This document shows positions 49,187-57,765 of a stretch of DNA of 64,000 nt, in pieces (positions within the stretch are counted from its first letter, which is position 1; every line of letters starts with the position of its first letter). The notes beneath the pieces were generated by a model. That model was not told where the DNA came from. It saw only the letters and a program-made list of their open reading frames with translations, and searched no databases. The stretch covers positions 19,423-83,422 of the forward strand of contig DAHUXN010000081.1 of NCBI GenBank assembly GCA_027307115.1, in the 5' to 3' direction. The DNA is from Acidobacteriota bacterium (GTDB taxonomy: Bacteria; Acidobacteriota; Terriglobia; Acidiferrales; UBA7541). The translations under genes were made by a program, and so were the position numbers.

Positions 49187-50360
49187 AACGAAATTGTTTC
49201 CGGTGACGGTGGTGGGAAGCTGGCCGCGGCCGGCGTATTTGATTCAAGCGCTGCGCAAACGGCAGTCGGGCGACAGCACGGAACAGGAATTCCAAGCGGT
49301 AGCGGACCGGGCGGTGATCGAATGCCTGAACGCGCAAGAACAGGCCGGCGTTGACATTCCATCGGACGGCGAACAGCGGCGCGACAATTTTTATTCGTTC
49401 GTGGTGGAAAAGCTCGGCGGGATGCGGCTGATGAAAGTGTCCGAGCTGATGGACTACATGAAGGATCGCGCGCGTTACGAGGAAGTGCTGCGCGCGTTGG
49501 ACGTGCCGGCGTTCGCGATCAAGAGCCCGATTGTGGTCGAGCGGCTGACGGAGAAGAATGGGCTGGCGCAGGATGAAGTGGACTTCGCGAAGAAGCACAC
49601 GTCGCGGCCGCTGAAAGTGCCGCTGCCGGGGCCGTATATGCTGACGCGGTCGAGCTGGTTCGAGGGGCTGTCGAATAAAGTGTATCCTCAGCCGGAAGAC
49701 CTCGCTAAGGATGTGGTGCGCATTCTGCGCAAGGAGGTGCTGGCGCTGAAGGCGAAGGGCGTGGAATTCATTCAGTTTGACGAGCCGATTTTGAGCCAGG
49801 TGGTTTACGGCGCGGAAAGCACGGAGACGTTTATGTGCGCGGCGCTGCCGAATCGGCGCGACCCGACGGACGAACTGGAGTTGGCGGTGAGGCTGATGAA
49901 CGAAACGGTCGCGGGAATGGACGGCGTGAGATTCGGCGTGCACGTTTGCCGCGGGAACTGGAGCCGGCGCGAAGAAGTGCTGCTGAAGGGAAATTACGGG
50001 CCGATGCTGCCTTATCTGATGCAGATGAATATTCATCAACTGGTGCTAGAATTCGCGACGCCGCGCGCGGGAGAGTTGGAAGTGTTCAAGGAGTACAAAA
50101 ACGAAAAGGAAATCGGGCTGGGCGTGGTGAATCCGCGAACGGACGAGATTGAAACGCCGGCGCAGATTGTGGCACGCGTGAAGGAGCTGGCGAAATTCTA
50201 CGACCCGGAGAAAATATTCCTGAATCCGGATTGCGGTTTCGGGACGTTTGCGGAACGCAACGTGAACACCGCGGAGATCGCGACGCGCAAGATGGCGACA
50301 ATCGCCGAAGCGGCCAAGCAGCTTCGCGAGGAATTCCAGGGCAGAGCGGCAGGACAGTAG
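49179..50360 (+). CDS. Cobalamin-independent methionine synthase-like (MetE C-terminal family)
   Basis: A 393-residue protein with the MetE C-terminal barrel: VVGSWPRPAYL near residue 10, SDGEQRRDNFYSF near 62, PLPGPYML near 148, QFDEPIL near 204 and the zinc site HVCRGNW (His and Cys, about 249) with NPDCGFG (Cys, about 349). Stand-alone proteins of this size act on methyl transfer in corrinoid-independent routes or on related substrates; methionine synthesis from homocysteine is likely but not certain. The start overlaps the rhodanese gene, with GGGAG 10 bases upstream. Confidence 0.85.
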   Translation: MAETKLFPVTVVGSWPRPAYLIQALRKRQSGDSTEQEFQAVADRAVIECLNAQEQAGVDIPSDGEQRRDNFYSFVVEKLGGMRLMKVSELMDYMKDRARYEEVLRALDVPAFAIKSPIVVERLTEKNGLAQDEVDFAKKHTSRPLKVPLPGPYMLTRSSWFEGLSNKVYPQPEDLAKDVVRILRKEVLALKAKGVEFIQFDEPILSQVVYGAESTETFMCAALPNRRDPTDELELAVRLMNETVAGMDGVRFGVHVCRGNWSRREEVLLKGNYGPMLPYLMQMNIHQLVLEFATPRAGELEVFKEYKNEKEIGLGVVNPRTDEIETPAQIVARVKELAKFYDPEKIFLNPDCGFGTFAERNVNTAEIATRKMATIAEAAKQLREEFQGRAAGQ

Positions 50361-50383
50361 ACGGAAAAATAAGGAGGAGAATT

Positions 50384-50926
50384 ATGACGGAGCCGAAAAT
50401 GTCCGAAGAAACACTGAACGGCCTGCACCCGGAGAAGCTGAAGGGTATTCTGGAATCGCTGAAGCAGCCCGATGTTCTCGCGGGCGTCAGCGGGCCGTGG
50501 AAATCGCGCGTTGTTTGGCAGGGAGGCTTTCACGCGAAGGCGTATATGCGCACTCACGCTGTCGAAATGGATGAGCCCGCCGGCCTCGATGCCTGCGATC
50601 TGGCCGCCAGCGCGCACGAGCAGCTTCTCTCCGCCATGGGTGCGTGCATGACTGTGGGCTTCGTGCTGAATGCGACAAAACGCGGCGTGAAGATTCATGA
50701 CATGGAAATTACGCTCGAAGGAAATTTTGACAATATTCTGAAATGGGCAGGCCTCGACGATTCGGGAAACCCCGGGTACCGCGGCGTCAAAGCGAAATTG
50801 TTTGTGCGCGCGGATGCAGACGAGGCGATGTTGAAGGAACTTTGGAAGCTTGCCGTCGAGGGATCCCCGGTGACGCAGTCAGTGATACGCGGCACGCCGG
50901 TGACGACTGAATTTCAGATGGTTTAG
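50384..50926 (+). CDS. OsmC/Ohr-like peroxide-handling protein
   Basis: A 180-residue protein with the OsmC core: LAASAHEQLLSAMGACMTVGF near residue 70-88, with the peroxidatic Cys in GACMT, and a later ITLEGNFDN. Only one of the usual two Cys is obvious in the core, so resolution may differ from classic Ohr. ATG 50384 is set by a textbook AAGGAGGAGA 4 bases upstream. It lies 23 bases after the MetE-like gene, in one operon with the rhodanese, DinB and MetE-like proteins. Function: reduction of organic peroxides or a related thiol chemistry. Confidence 0.88.
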   Translation: MTEPKMSEETLNGLHPEKLKGILESLKQPDVLAGVSGPWKSRVVWQGGFHAKAYMRTHAVEMDEPAGLDACDLAASAHEQLLSAMGACMTVGFVLNATKRGVKIHDMEITLEGNFDNILKWAGLDDSGNPGYRGVKAKLFVRADADEAMLKELWKLAVEGSPVTQSVIRGTPVTTEFQMV

Positions 50927-50972
50927 CAGAGCGGGGGACTGTTTGTAAAACAGAAATTCCAGGAGCGGAAAG

Positions 50973-51584
50973 ATGAAAACAGCAGCGGGATTCCTGGTAG
51001 TGGCAGTGGGGTTTCTGGCATTCGCTGTTACAGCACCGGCCCAACAGAAGAAGCCCGCCGCCGCGCCGCCAACGATCGCGTCGGTGATGAACACGCAACT
51101 CGGAATCGTGGAACACGAATTTGTGTCGGCGGCCGAGGCGATGCCGGACGATAAGTACTCGTTCGCGCCAACAAATGGAGATTTCAAGGGCGTGCGGACG
51201 TTCGCACAAGAAGTGAAGCATGTCGCGACGGTGAACTTTGCGTTTTACAGCGCGATTCTCGGCCAGGCTCCGCCGCCGGGCGTGAGCGCCAATGAGCAGA
51301 TGAACGGGCCCGACGATATCCAGACCAGAGAGCAGATCGTGAAATATTTGAAGGATTCGTTCGCGCTGGGGCACAAGGCGTTTGAGACGATCACGGCGCG
51401 GAATGCGGTGACACCGCTGCCGAAGCCGCCGATTCCGTTCCTGAGCACGCGGCTGGCGCTGGCCGGCTTCGGCTGCACGCATGCGTTCGACCACTATGGG
51501 CAAATGGTGGAATACTTGCGGATGAATGGAATTGTTCCGCCGGCGAGCAAAGGCCAGCCGCCAGCGAATCCGTCATCAAAGTGA
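50973..51584 (+). CDS. Exported DinB-like metal-binding protein
   Basis: A 203-residue protein: a signal peptide (ending TAPAQ, about residue 24), then a DinB four-helix bundle with metal-binding His residues in EHEF (about 48), VKHVATVN (about 82) and HAFDHYGQMVEYLRMNG (about 170-186). DinB-fold proteins bind a divalent metal and some are thiol-dependent transferases. The export signal is unusual for bacillithiol transferases, so the reaction is unclear. It is 46 bases after OsmC and ends a run of four co-directed genes; GGAGCGG gives a ribosome site. Confidence 0.82.
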   Translation: MKTAAGFLVVAVGFLAFAVTAPAQQKKPAAAPPTIASVMNTQLGIVEHEFVSAAEAMPDDKYSFAPTNGDFKGVRTFAQEVKHVATVNFAFYSAILGQAPPPGVSANEQMNGPDDIQTREQIVKYLKDSFALGHKAFETITARNAVTPLPKPPIPFLSTRLALAGFGCTHAFDHYGQMVEYLRMNGIVPPASKGQPPANPSSK

Positions 51585-51638
51585 AGAGCGTTGATGGGTT
51601 TCGTTCGCGACGCCGGCTTCCAACATTCGACAGCCGCG

Positions 51639-52427
51639 TTAAGGGGAAGTCTTGTGAAACACCTTGCGGCGAATGTCCGGCCAGAATTCCTTCATTTCGT
51701 TGGACACGCCGTCCCACATAATCAGCATTCCCCACGTGCCTAAATTTCGCGAGAGCGTGCGGTCTTCCGGTGCGTGGTAAATATTGGAGATTCCCGCGGC
51801 AGCCGCATTGCCGACAATTTCCGAATAATTGAATCGCGAATGCCCTGAATCCGTGCGCGCCACAAATAACCGATTAAGCGAATAGTACGCGCGATGCGAG
51901 AAGCCGCCTTTTTTCATCTGGTAGTAGCGCGGATCTTCATGCAGCAAACTTGGAAAAATGGCCGTGGTCATGTAAGTGCCGATTCCGTTGTCGGCGTAGG
52001 ACGCTCCGTAGCGTTTCCCATAAGCGCCCCAGCCTTGTCCCCACGATTTGGGAGAATCGTTTGCCTGGTCCAGGGCGGCGAGAAAACCGATGAACGGGTA
52101 CGTGAAGTAGTCGGTCACTCCGGCAGTAGCGAGCCTGAACTTCTGGCCGCTTGAAATGGGCGGAAGCGTGGTGGCGCTTTCGACAGTGCCGTAATTTGGC
52201 ATCACTTCGAATATGCGGTCGTTGACGGTTCCGGTTTCCTTCTCCAAGTCGCTCTTCTTTTTTTTCTCCTGATCACCGGTCGGAGTTTGCATTTTAGGGG
52301 TTTGCTGAGCGGATGGAAGGGACGAACGCGGGTGCTGTTGTTGCGCCCTTGCGGAAGGAGCCAGCAACAACGGCGCGATCAGAATCAGAAGGAATGTCTG
52401 GACTAATCTGTAGCGTCGATCGTTCAT
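51639..52427 (-). CDS. Exported acidobacterial protein of unknown function
   Basis: From ATG 52427 the 262-residue protein has a signal peptide (MNDRRYRLVQTFLLILIAPL... ending SARAQ). A Lys-rich low-complexity stretch then leads to a conserved-looking C-terminal half: WGAYGKRYGASYADNGIG, FPSLLHEDPRYYQ and NYSEIVGNAAAAGISN. The region resembles outer-membrane/periplasmic proteins found repeatedly in Acidobacteria, but no activity is assigned. It is convergent with the OsmC-DinB run and divergent from no close gene. The region 52428-52596 upstream holds nothing recognisable. Confidence 0.7.
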   Translation of the reverse strand: MNDRRYRLVQTFLLILIAPLLLAPSARAQQQHPRSSLPSAQQTPKMQTPTGDQEKKKKSDLEKETGTVNDRIFEVMPNYGTVESATTLPPISSGQKFRLATAGVTDYFTYPFIGFLAALDQANDSPKSWGQGWGAYGKRYGASYADNGIGTYMTTAIFPSLLHEDPRYYQMKKGGFSHRAYYSLNRLFVARTDSGHSRFNYSEIVGNAAAAGISNIYHAPEDRTLSRNLGTWGMLIMWDGVSNEMKEFWPDIRRKVFHKTSP

Positions 52428-52596
52428 TCGCGAGTTCGAGTGAACGCCCATTCTCGCAATTTTCGAGCAAAAATCTAAGGGATATTGACGCACAGTTTCC
52501 AAAGAAGACAAATGACCAGGGGCAGCTCGACTTGCCTTCCGGTTCCAATGCATTCCCACGCTCTTTCTGATGGACCATTTTAGCGCCCCATCGCAC

Positions 52597-53874
52597 TCAG
52601 GCTTGGTAAACGATTTTGCCAGCGACGATTGTCGCTACTGGGCCGCCGCGGAAATTGCGGCCGTCGAAGGGCGTGTTGCGCGAACGGCTGGGGGATTCAG
52701 TCGCGCGGTAAGTCCAGGCGCGGTCCGTGGAAAAAATTGTGATGTCAGCGGCACTGCCTTCGGCGAGTTTGCACTCCGTTTTTTGGCTGAGGCCAAGGAC
52801 GCGCGCTGGGCCGGTGGTAAATAATTCCACCATGCGCATTAGCGAAATGCGATTTGCGTGGACGAGCTGTTCGAGAGTGATAGCAATGGCGGTTTCAAAT
52901 CCGGTGATGCCGAAGGGCGCGCGGTCGAATTCGACGTCTTTACTTGCAGGATGATGCGGCGCGTGATCCGTGGCGATGGCGTCCACGGTGCCGTCGGCGA
53001 GGCCTTCGAGGAGCGCGTCGCGATCGTCGCGCGAAGCGAGCGGCGGATTCATCTTGAAGCGCGAATCATATTGGACGTCTTCGTCGATGAGGGTGAAATG
53101 ATGTGGCGTCACCTCGCAAGTAACAGCGAGGCCCCGGCGCTTGGCTGCGCGAACATGTTCGAGCGAGCCGCGCGTCGAGAGATGCGCGATGTGCAGCCGC
53201 GCGCCGGTAAGTGCGGCGATTTCGATGTCGCGGCCTGCGCAAATGGATTCGGCGGCGGCGGGCATGCCTTTCAGGCCTAGGCGAATGGAACGCGGACCTT
53301 CGCGCATCACGCCACCGGCAGCCAGAGAAGAATCCTCGCAGTGGTCAATGACTGTCAAATCTAGCGGGCCGCAATAATCCATCACTTGCCGCAACAGGCG
53401 CGCGGTGGCGACGGGGCGGCCGTCGTCGCTGACAGCGACGGCACCGGCTTGTTGCATCGCGGCGATGTCGGCGAGTTGCTCGCCTTTGCTCTCCTTCGAG
53501 GCAGCGCCGATGGGCCACACGCGAACAGGCGAGATGGCCGCGGCGCGTTCCATGATGGAGCGCGTCACGGAAGCATTGTCGTTAACGGGCTGCGTGTTGG
53601 GCATGGGGCAAATCGCGGTGAACCCTCCGCGCGCTGCGGATTGTGCGCCGGATTCGATTGTCTCGGAAACCTCCTGGCCCGGCTCGCGCAGATGGCAATG
53701 GAGGTCGATGAAACCGGGTGCGACAACGCAATTCGCAGCGTCGAGAACGAGAGCGTCAGCAGCGGAAATTCCGGCGGCGAGTTTCGCGATGCGGCCTTTG
53801 TCGATCAGGACGTCGAGGCGTGCGTCCGTCTTCGAGGCAGGGTCGAGAACGCGGCCGTTTTTAATGAGCAGCAT
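52597..53874 (-). CDS. pyrC: Dihydroorotase
   Basis: A 425-residue amidohydrolase: metal ligands in DLHCHLREPG (His59, His61), INxxT-like PMPNTQPVND near 90, DHCEDSSLA near 178, HIAHLSTRGS near 229, and DHAPHHPASKD near 303. These identify a class I dihydroorotase, which closes carbamoyl aspartate to dihydroorotate. ATG 53874 has AAGGA upstream and overlaps pyrB by 14 bases; an upstream ATG adds 15 residues without similarity. Last gene of pyrR-pyrB-pyrC. Confidence 0.95.
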   Translation of the reverse strand: MLLIKNGRVLDPASKTDARLDVLIDKGRIAKLAAGISAADALVLDAANCVVAPGFIDLHCHLREPGQEVSETIESGAQSAARGGFTAICPMPNTQPVNDNASVTRSIMERAAAISPVRVWPIGAASKESKGEQLADIAAMQQAGAVAVSDDGRPVATARLLRQVMDYCGPLDLTVIDHCEDSSLAAGGVMREGPRSIRLGLKGMPAAAESICAGRDIEIAALTGARLHIAHLSTRGSLEHVRAAKRRGLAVTCEVTPHHFTLIDEDVQYDSRFKMNPPLASRDDRDALLEGLADGTVDAIATDHAPHHPASKDVEFDRAPFGITGFETAIAITLEQLVHANRISLMRMVELFTTGPARVLGLSQKTECKLAEGSAADITIFSTDRAWTYRATESPSRSRNTPFDGRNFRGGPVATIVAGKIVYQA

Positions 53875-54829
53875 GCGGGGAATCCTTTGCTTGTTCTTGC
53901 GGCTCGGCGGAGCCGGCAATCAGTTCGAAAAGAATGGCCATGCGGATGGCGAGGCCGTTGGTTACCTGCTCAAGAATGCAAGATTGGAGGCTATCGGCGA
54001 CAACAGGATCGATTTCGAGACCGCGAATCATCGGGCCAGGATGTAAAACGATGGCGTTCGATTTCGCAAGGCGAACGCGCGAGGGCGTGAGTTGATAGCG
54101 GAGAATATATTCGTCCGCTGAAAGTGAAGGCTCGTGGAGCCGTTCCTGCTGGATGCGCAGAGCCATGATGACGTCGGCGCCGTCGAGTGCCTCTTCGAGG
54201 CGCGGAACACGGCGAATGCCGGGTGCGAGGGAATCAAGTTCGCGCGGCAGCCACATGGCCGGGCCGCACAGCGTGATGTGCGCGCCGAATTTCGAGAGAA
54301 GGTGAACGTTGGAGCGCGCGACGCGGCTGTGCAGGATGTCTCCGATTATGGTGATGTTGCAATTGTCGAAACTGCGAGAGCGATCGCGGATAGTGAGCGC
54401 ATCGAGGAGCGCCTGCGTGGGATGCTCGTGCGTGCCGTCGCCTGCGTTGATGACGGGGACGTCGACGCGATGCGAAATGAATTCCGCCGCGCCGGAGGAG
54501 CCGTGGCGAATCACGATGGCGTCGGGTTTCATGGCTTCAAGTGTGAGGACCGTGTCGCTGAGCGACTCGCCTTTCTTCAGGCTAGACGATTCGGCTTGCA
54601 AATTCATTTGGTCGGCACCTAGGCGAGACGCGGCGGTCGAAAAACTGATGCGCGTGCGCGTGGAATTCTCAAAAAAAGCGAGAGCGACGGTCTTGCCGCG
54701 CAGAGTAGCGAGTTTCTTCAAAGGATAGCGCTGGAATTCCTGAAAAGGCTTCGCCTGATCGAGAAGGAAGGTTATCTGCTCGCGGGTTAGCGGCTCAATG
54801 GCCAGCAAATGGCGGAAGCGATGCGACAC
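53861..54829 (-). CDS. pyrB: Aspartate carbamoyltransferase, catalytic chain
   Basis: A 322-residue protein with the carbamoyl phosphate motif FFENSTRTR (52-60), the HPTQALLDALTI loop, and HPGPMIRG near the C-terminus: the ATCase signature. It forms carbamoyl aspartate. No pyrI regulatory chain gene is present in the window. Start is GTG with GAGGGAG four bases before it. It follows pyrR by 30 bases and overlaps pyrC by 14, forming one operon. Confidence 0.96.
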   Translation of the reverse strand: MSHRFRHLLAIEPLTREQITFLLDQAKPFQEFQRYPLKKLATLRGKTVALAFFENSTRTRISFSTAASRLGADQMNLQAESSSLKKGESLSDTVLTLEAMKPDAIVIRHGSSGAAEFISHRVDVPVINAGDGTHEHPTQALLDALTIRDRSRSFDNCNITIIGDILHSRVARSNVHLLSKFGAHITLCGPAMWLPRELDSLAPGIRRVPRLEEALDGADVIMALRIQQERLHEPSLSADEYILRYQLTPSRVRLAKSNAIVLHPGPMIRGLEIDPVVADSLQSCILEQVTNGLAIRMAILFELIAGSAEPQEQAKDSPHAAH

Positions 54830-54859
54830 AGTCTCCCTCGGATGTGAATTCGCCGCGTC

Positions 54860-55408
54860 TCAATCCACACGGTCCATAACCATAACGCGCTCTTCTTTGT
54901 CGATCTCGTTCAGGCGGACTTCGATAATTTCGGCGTCCGTTGTTTCGACCGTGCGGCCGATGAAACTGGCTTCGACGGGCAATTCGCGATGGCCGCGGTC
55001 AATCAACACGCAAAGCCTGATGCGGCGCGGGCGGCCCAAGTCGAAGAGGCCATTCATGGCGGCGCGCACGGTGCGGCCGGTATAGAGAACGTCGTCGACG
55101 AGAAGAATGTCTCGATCGTCGACGGGGAACGGAATTTCGCTGGACTGGACGACGGGCTGAGGCGCAACGGTGGAAAGATCGTCGCGATAGAGAGTGATGT
55201 CCAGCGTGCCCACGGGGATTTCCGCTTTGGAGGACGCGCGAATGGATTTCGCGAGGCGCTCGGCAAGCGGAATGCCACGGCGCCGAACGCCGATAAGCGC
55301 GAGGTCCTTGGCACCGCCGGTGTTTTCAACGATTTCATGCGCCAAACGTTCTAGGGTGCGGCGAATTTCGTCCGCGGACATGAGCTGGCGCTTCTCAATG
55401 ATGCGCAT
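54860..55408 (-). CDS. pyrR: Bifunctional pyr operon regulator / uracil phosphoribosyltransferase PyrR
   Basis: A 182-residue protein: MSADEIRRTLERLAHEI at the N-terminus, GVRRRGIPLAERLA near 40, TLDITLYRDDLST near 66, PRPP loop DILLVDDVLYTGRT near 97-110, and IDRGHRELPVEASFIGR near 133. PyrR binds pyr mRNA in response to UMP in Gram-positives; in other groups it may act as a UPRTase or regulator. The leader upstream is only about 80 bases and I do not see an attenuator-type hairpin. ATG 55408 places the family N-terminus correctly. Divergent from pyrD. Confidence 0.95.
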   Translation of the reverse strand: MRIIEKRQLMSADEIRRTLERLAHEIVENTGGAKDLALIGVRRRGIPLAERLAKSIRASSKAEIPVGTLDITLYRDDLSTVAPQPVVQSSEIPFPVDDRDILLVDDVLYTGRTVRAAMNGLFDLGRPRRIRLCVLIDRGHRELPVEASFIGRTVETTDAEIIEVRLNEIDKEERVMVMDRVD

Positions 55409-55487
55409 AGGGCGACCTATCGTAACACAGAGGCAGAAACCACGAGAGCCGAGCCGACGCGTATGGACGCCACGGAGTGAAACTGGC

Positions 55488-56459
55488 ATGGTTGGTGTTT
55501 GCGTGGTAGACTCTTTTGCGGTGAGCCTGCCTGCAAGCGTCCGGCGGCCCACGGACGTTGACCTCAGCGTCCGTATCGGATCCCTCCTTCTTTCCAACCC
55601 TGTAATCGCTGCCAGCGGCACTTTTGGCTACGGAGTTGAGTTTGCCCATTTGGTCGATTTGAATTCCCTCGGCGGGATCGTGGTGAAGGGGCTGTCCGCG
55701 CAGCCCTTGGCAGGAGCGCCCGCGCCGAGACTTTGCGAGACGGCAGGCGGAATGCTCAATGCCGTGGGCCTGCAGAACATTGGGGTGCACACGTTTGTTG
55801 CCGAGAAGCTGCCTGAGTTACGCAAATACCGCACGGCGGTGATCGCGAACGTTTTCGGACACACGATTGCCGAATACGTGGAAGTAATTCGCGTGCTGGA
55901 GGACGCGGAAGGTCTTGCCGCTTATGAGTTGAACATTTCCTGCCCGAACGTGGATCACGGAGGAGCAGAGTTTGGCTTGGATCCAGTTTCGACTACAGAA
56001 GTCGTAACTGCCGCACGGCAGGCAGCGAAACGGCCATTATGGGTGAAGCTGGCCCCCAACGCCGACGTTAAGGCAATAGCGCAGGCGGCGGAAGCGTCGG
56101 GGGCAGATGCGCTTACCGTTGCCAATACGTACCCAGCCATGAGTATTGATCCCTTGTCCGGAAGGTCAAGATTGGGTCGTCGGACAGGGGGGCTGTCGGG
56201 TCCAGCGATAAAGCCGCTGACGCTGAGGCTGGTCCACGAAGTTAGCCGGGCGGTAAAGCTGCCTGTGATTGGTCTAGGGGGTATCCAAACGGCCGCTGAC
56301 GCTGTGGAGTACATCATAGCCGGAGCCACTGCAATTCAGGTGGGAACGGCTCACTTCGCCGATCCAAAGACGTCGGAAAGCGTGGTGGAGGGTTTACGGC
56401 ACCACTGTAATGAGTTAAGTCTATATAAAATCAATGATTTACGGAGGACGCTCGAGTAA
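55488..56459 (+). CDS. pyrD: Dihydroorotate dehydrogenase, class 1B
   Basis: A 323-residue FMN barrel: NPVIAASGTFGYG near residue 32, ELNISCPNVDHGG with the catalytic Cys of class 1 (about 146), VKLAPN near 182, ANTY near 210, and GLGGIQTAADAVEYIIAGATAIQVGTA near the C-terminus. Cys as base and this form of motif fit class 1B (PyrDB), which usually pairs with PyrK; no pyrK is in the window. ATG 55488 has GGAG 10 bases upstream; GTG 55521 is an alternative. It oxidises dihydroorotate to orotate. Confidence 0.94.
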   Translation: MVGVCVVDSFAVSLPASVRRPTDVDLSVRIGSLLLSNPVIAASGTFGYGVEFAHLVDLNSLGGIVVKGLSAQPLAGAPAPRLCETAGGMLNAVGLQNIGVHTFVAEKLPELRKYRTAVIANVFGHTIAEYVEVIRVLEDAEGLAAYELNISCPNVDHGGAEFGLDPVSTTEVVTAARQAAKRPLWVKLAPNADVKAIAQAAEASGADALTVANTYPAMSIDPLSGRSRLGRRTGGLSGPAIKPLTLRLVHEVSRAVKLPVIGLGGIQTAADAVEYIIAGATAIQVGTAHFADPKTSESVVEGLRHHCNELSLYKINDLRRTLE

Positions 56460-56489
56460 AATTGTCGCTGGATTCAAGGAAGATATGTA

Positions 56490-56518
56490 TTGAGGCACTC
56501 GCCGGGTTGATGTAGAAT
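56490..56518 (+). promoter_or_regulatory. Sigma70-type promoter for rlpA-pyrF
   Basis: TTGAGG (56490-56495), a 17-base spacer and TAGAAT (56513-56518), 30 bases upstream of the rlpA ATG. It allows rlpA-pyrF transcription independently of pyrD, whose stop is at 56459. Confidence 0.6.
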
Positions 56519-56548
56519 AGTTATTGATTTTCAAGGGGTTACAACAGT

Positions 56549-57055
56549 ATGAGGTCAAAACGAACATTAATCCGGCAAGCGGCCTTGATCGCGGTTGCAG
56601 CGCTCGTTTTTGTCCCAGCGATGAAGGCGCCTGCTCGTTCAGCGAATGCGGAAACTATGTCAGCGGGCAACTACGCCGCGATGAACCCCGCCCTGGCAAA
56701 CCCCAATCCTCGATTACAGCCAAAGCCGCTGAAGACATGGGTGTGCCTGTCCAGTTGGTACGGGGGGGACTTCGACGGACAGGTGACGGCGAATGGCGAA
56801 ATCTATGATATGTATGCCCAGACGGCGGCCCACCCTAGCCTTCCGCTAGGATCCGTGGTAAGAGTAGAGAATCTGCGCACGCACAAGAGCGCCATTGTGA
56901 GGATTAATGACCGGGGCCCATACGTACCGGGGCGCTCCTTGGATGTCTCGTATCAGGTAGCACGGGAGCTGGGGTTTGCACATCGCGGGATCGCTCGTGT
57001 AAGAGTTGAGTTGTTAAAGGTGCCGCCATCGAAGACACTGCACGAAGGCAACTGA
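56549..57055 (+). CDS. rlpA: RlpA-like septal ring lytic transglycosylase
   Basis: A 168-residue protein with a signal peptide (about to residue 34) and the double-psi beta-barrel of RlpA: SSWYGGDFDGQVTANGEIYD near 68-87, then AAHPSLPLGSVVRVENL and VRINDRGPYVPGRSLDVSYQ, with the Asp of NDRGPY as the key residue. RlpA cuts denuded peptidoglycan at septa. It has no SPOR domain here, so septal targeting by SPOR is absent. It is enclosed between pyrD and pyrF, and its stop overlaps the likely pyrF start (CTGA). Confidence 0.92.
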   Translation: MRSKRTLIRQAALIAVAALVFVPAMKAPARSANAETMSAGNYAAMNPALANPNPRLQPKPLKTWVCLSSWYGGDFDGQVTANGEIYDMYAQTAAHPSLPLGSVVRVENLRTHKSAIVRINDRGPYVPGRSLDVSYQVARELGFAHRGIARVRVELLKVPPSKTLHEGN

Positions 57056-57765
57056 TTGTCGCTCTAGACTTTCCCCGTCTTTCTGAAGCTATTCAACTTA
57101 TCCGCAAATTAAAAGGCCGCATTGGTTTGGCCAAGATTGGCAGCCAGCTCTTCACGGCCGAAGGCCCGGAGGCTGTAAAACGCATCGCGCGACTCGTCCC
57201 CGGCATATTCCTCGACCTGAAATTCTGCGACATTCCAAACACCGTGGCGGGAGCAGTTGCCGCAGCGGCCAAACTGCCCAAGGTGCAAATGCTAACGCTC
57301 CACACTACTGGCGGTCTGGAGATGATGCATGCTGCCAAGGATGCACTTAAGGGAGCCAAGAACGCTCCCACGTTGCTTGGCGTGACCATTCTCACAAGCC
57401 TCGATGATACAGCCTTAGGCCGTATAGGACTTGCAGGTCCGGCTGAGAGCCGGGTTGTGGTCTTGGCCCTTCTTGCTCAAGAAGCCGGCATGGGCGGGAT
57501 TGTTGCGTCGGCGCGCGAGGCCGCAGCGGTTCGCATGGCAGTCGGGCCGAAGATGCGAATCGTGGTCCCGGGGGTGCGTCCCGCAATGTCCGACGGAAAA
57601 GATAAGGCAGATGACCAGGCACGAGTTGCTACTCCAGGGAATGCGGTACGTTCTGGCGCTGATTATCTAGTCGTCGGACGGCCAATTACCGGAGCGGCTA
57701 ATCCGGCGAGGGCTGCCGATGCAATTCTTCTCGAAATGAAAGCCGCGAGAAAATCCCGATCCTAA
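57052..57765 (+). CDS. pyrF: Orotidine 5'-phosphate decarboxylase, start codon non-canonical
   Basis: The frame contains the OMP decarboxylase core: IVALDF at the N-terminus (substrate Asp), AKIGSQLF, FLDLKFCDIPNTV (Asp-x-Lys-x-x-x-Asp tetrad present; the usual His after Phe is Cys), and VVPGVRP plus GRPITGA. Upstream of IVALDF no ATG, GTG or TTG exists back to a TGA at 57007. The possible starts are CTG 57052, inside a CTGA overlap with rlpA, or ATC 57028, which has AAAGGTG five bases upstream and would give a natural EDTARRQ lead. The first ATG (57127) would delete the substrate-binding Asp. It makes UMP, completing the pathway. Confidence 0.85.
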   Translation: MIVALDFPRLSEAIQLIRKLKGRIGLAKIGSQLFTAEGPEAVKRIARLVPGIFLDLKFCDIPNTVAGAVAAAAKLPKVQMLTLHTTGGLEMMHAAKDALKGAKNAPTLLGVTILTSLDDTALGRIGLAGPAESRVVVLALLAQEAGMGGIVASAREAAAVRMAVGPKMRIVVPGVRPAMSDGKDKADDQARVATPGNAVRSGADYLVVGRPITGAANPARAADAILLEMKAARKSRS

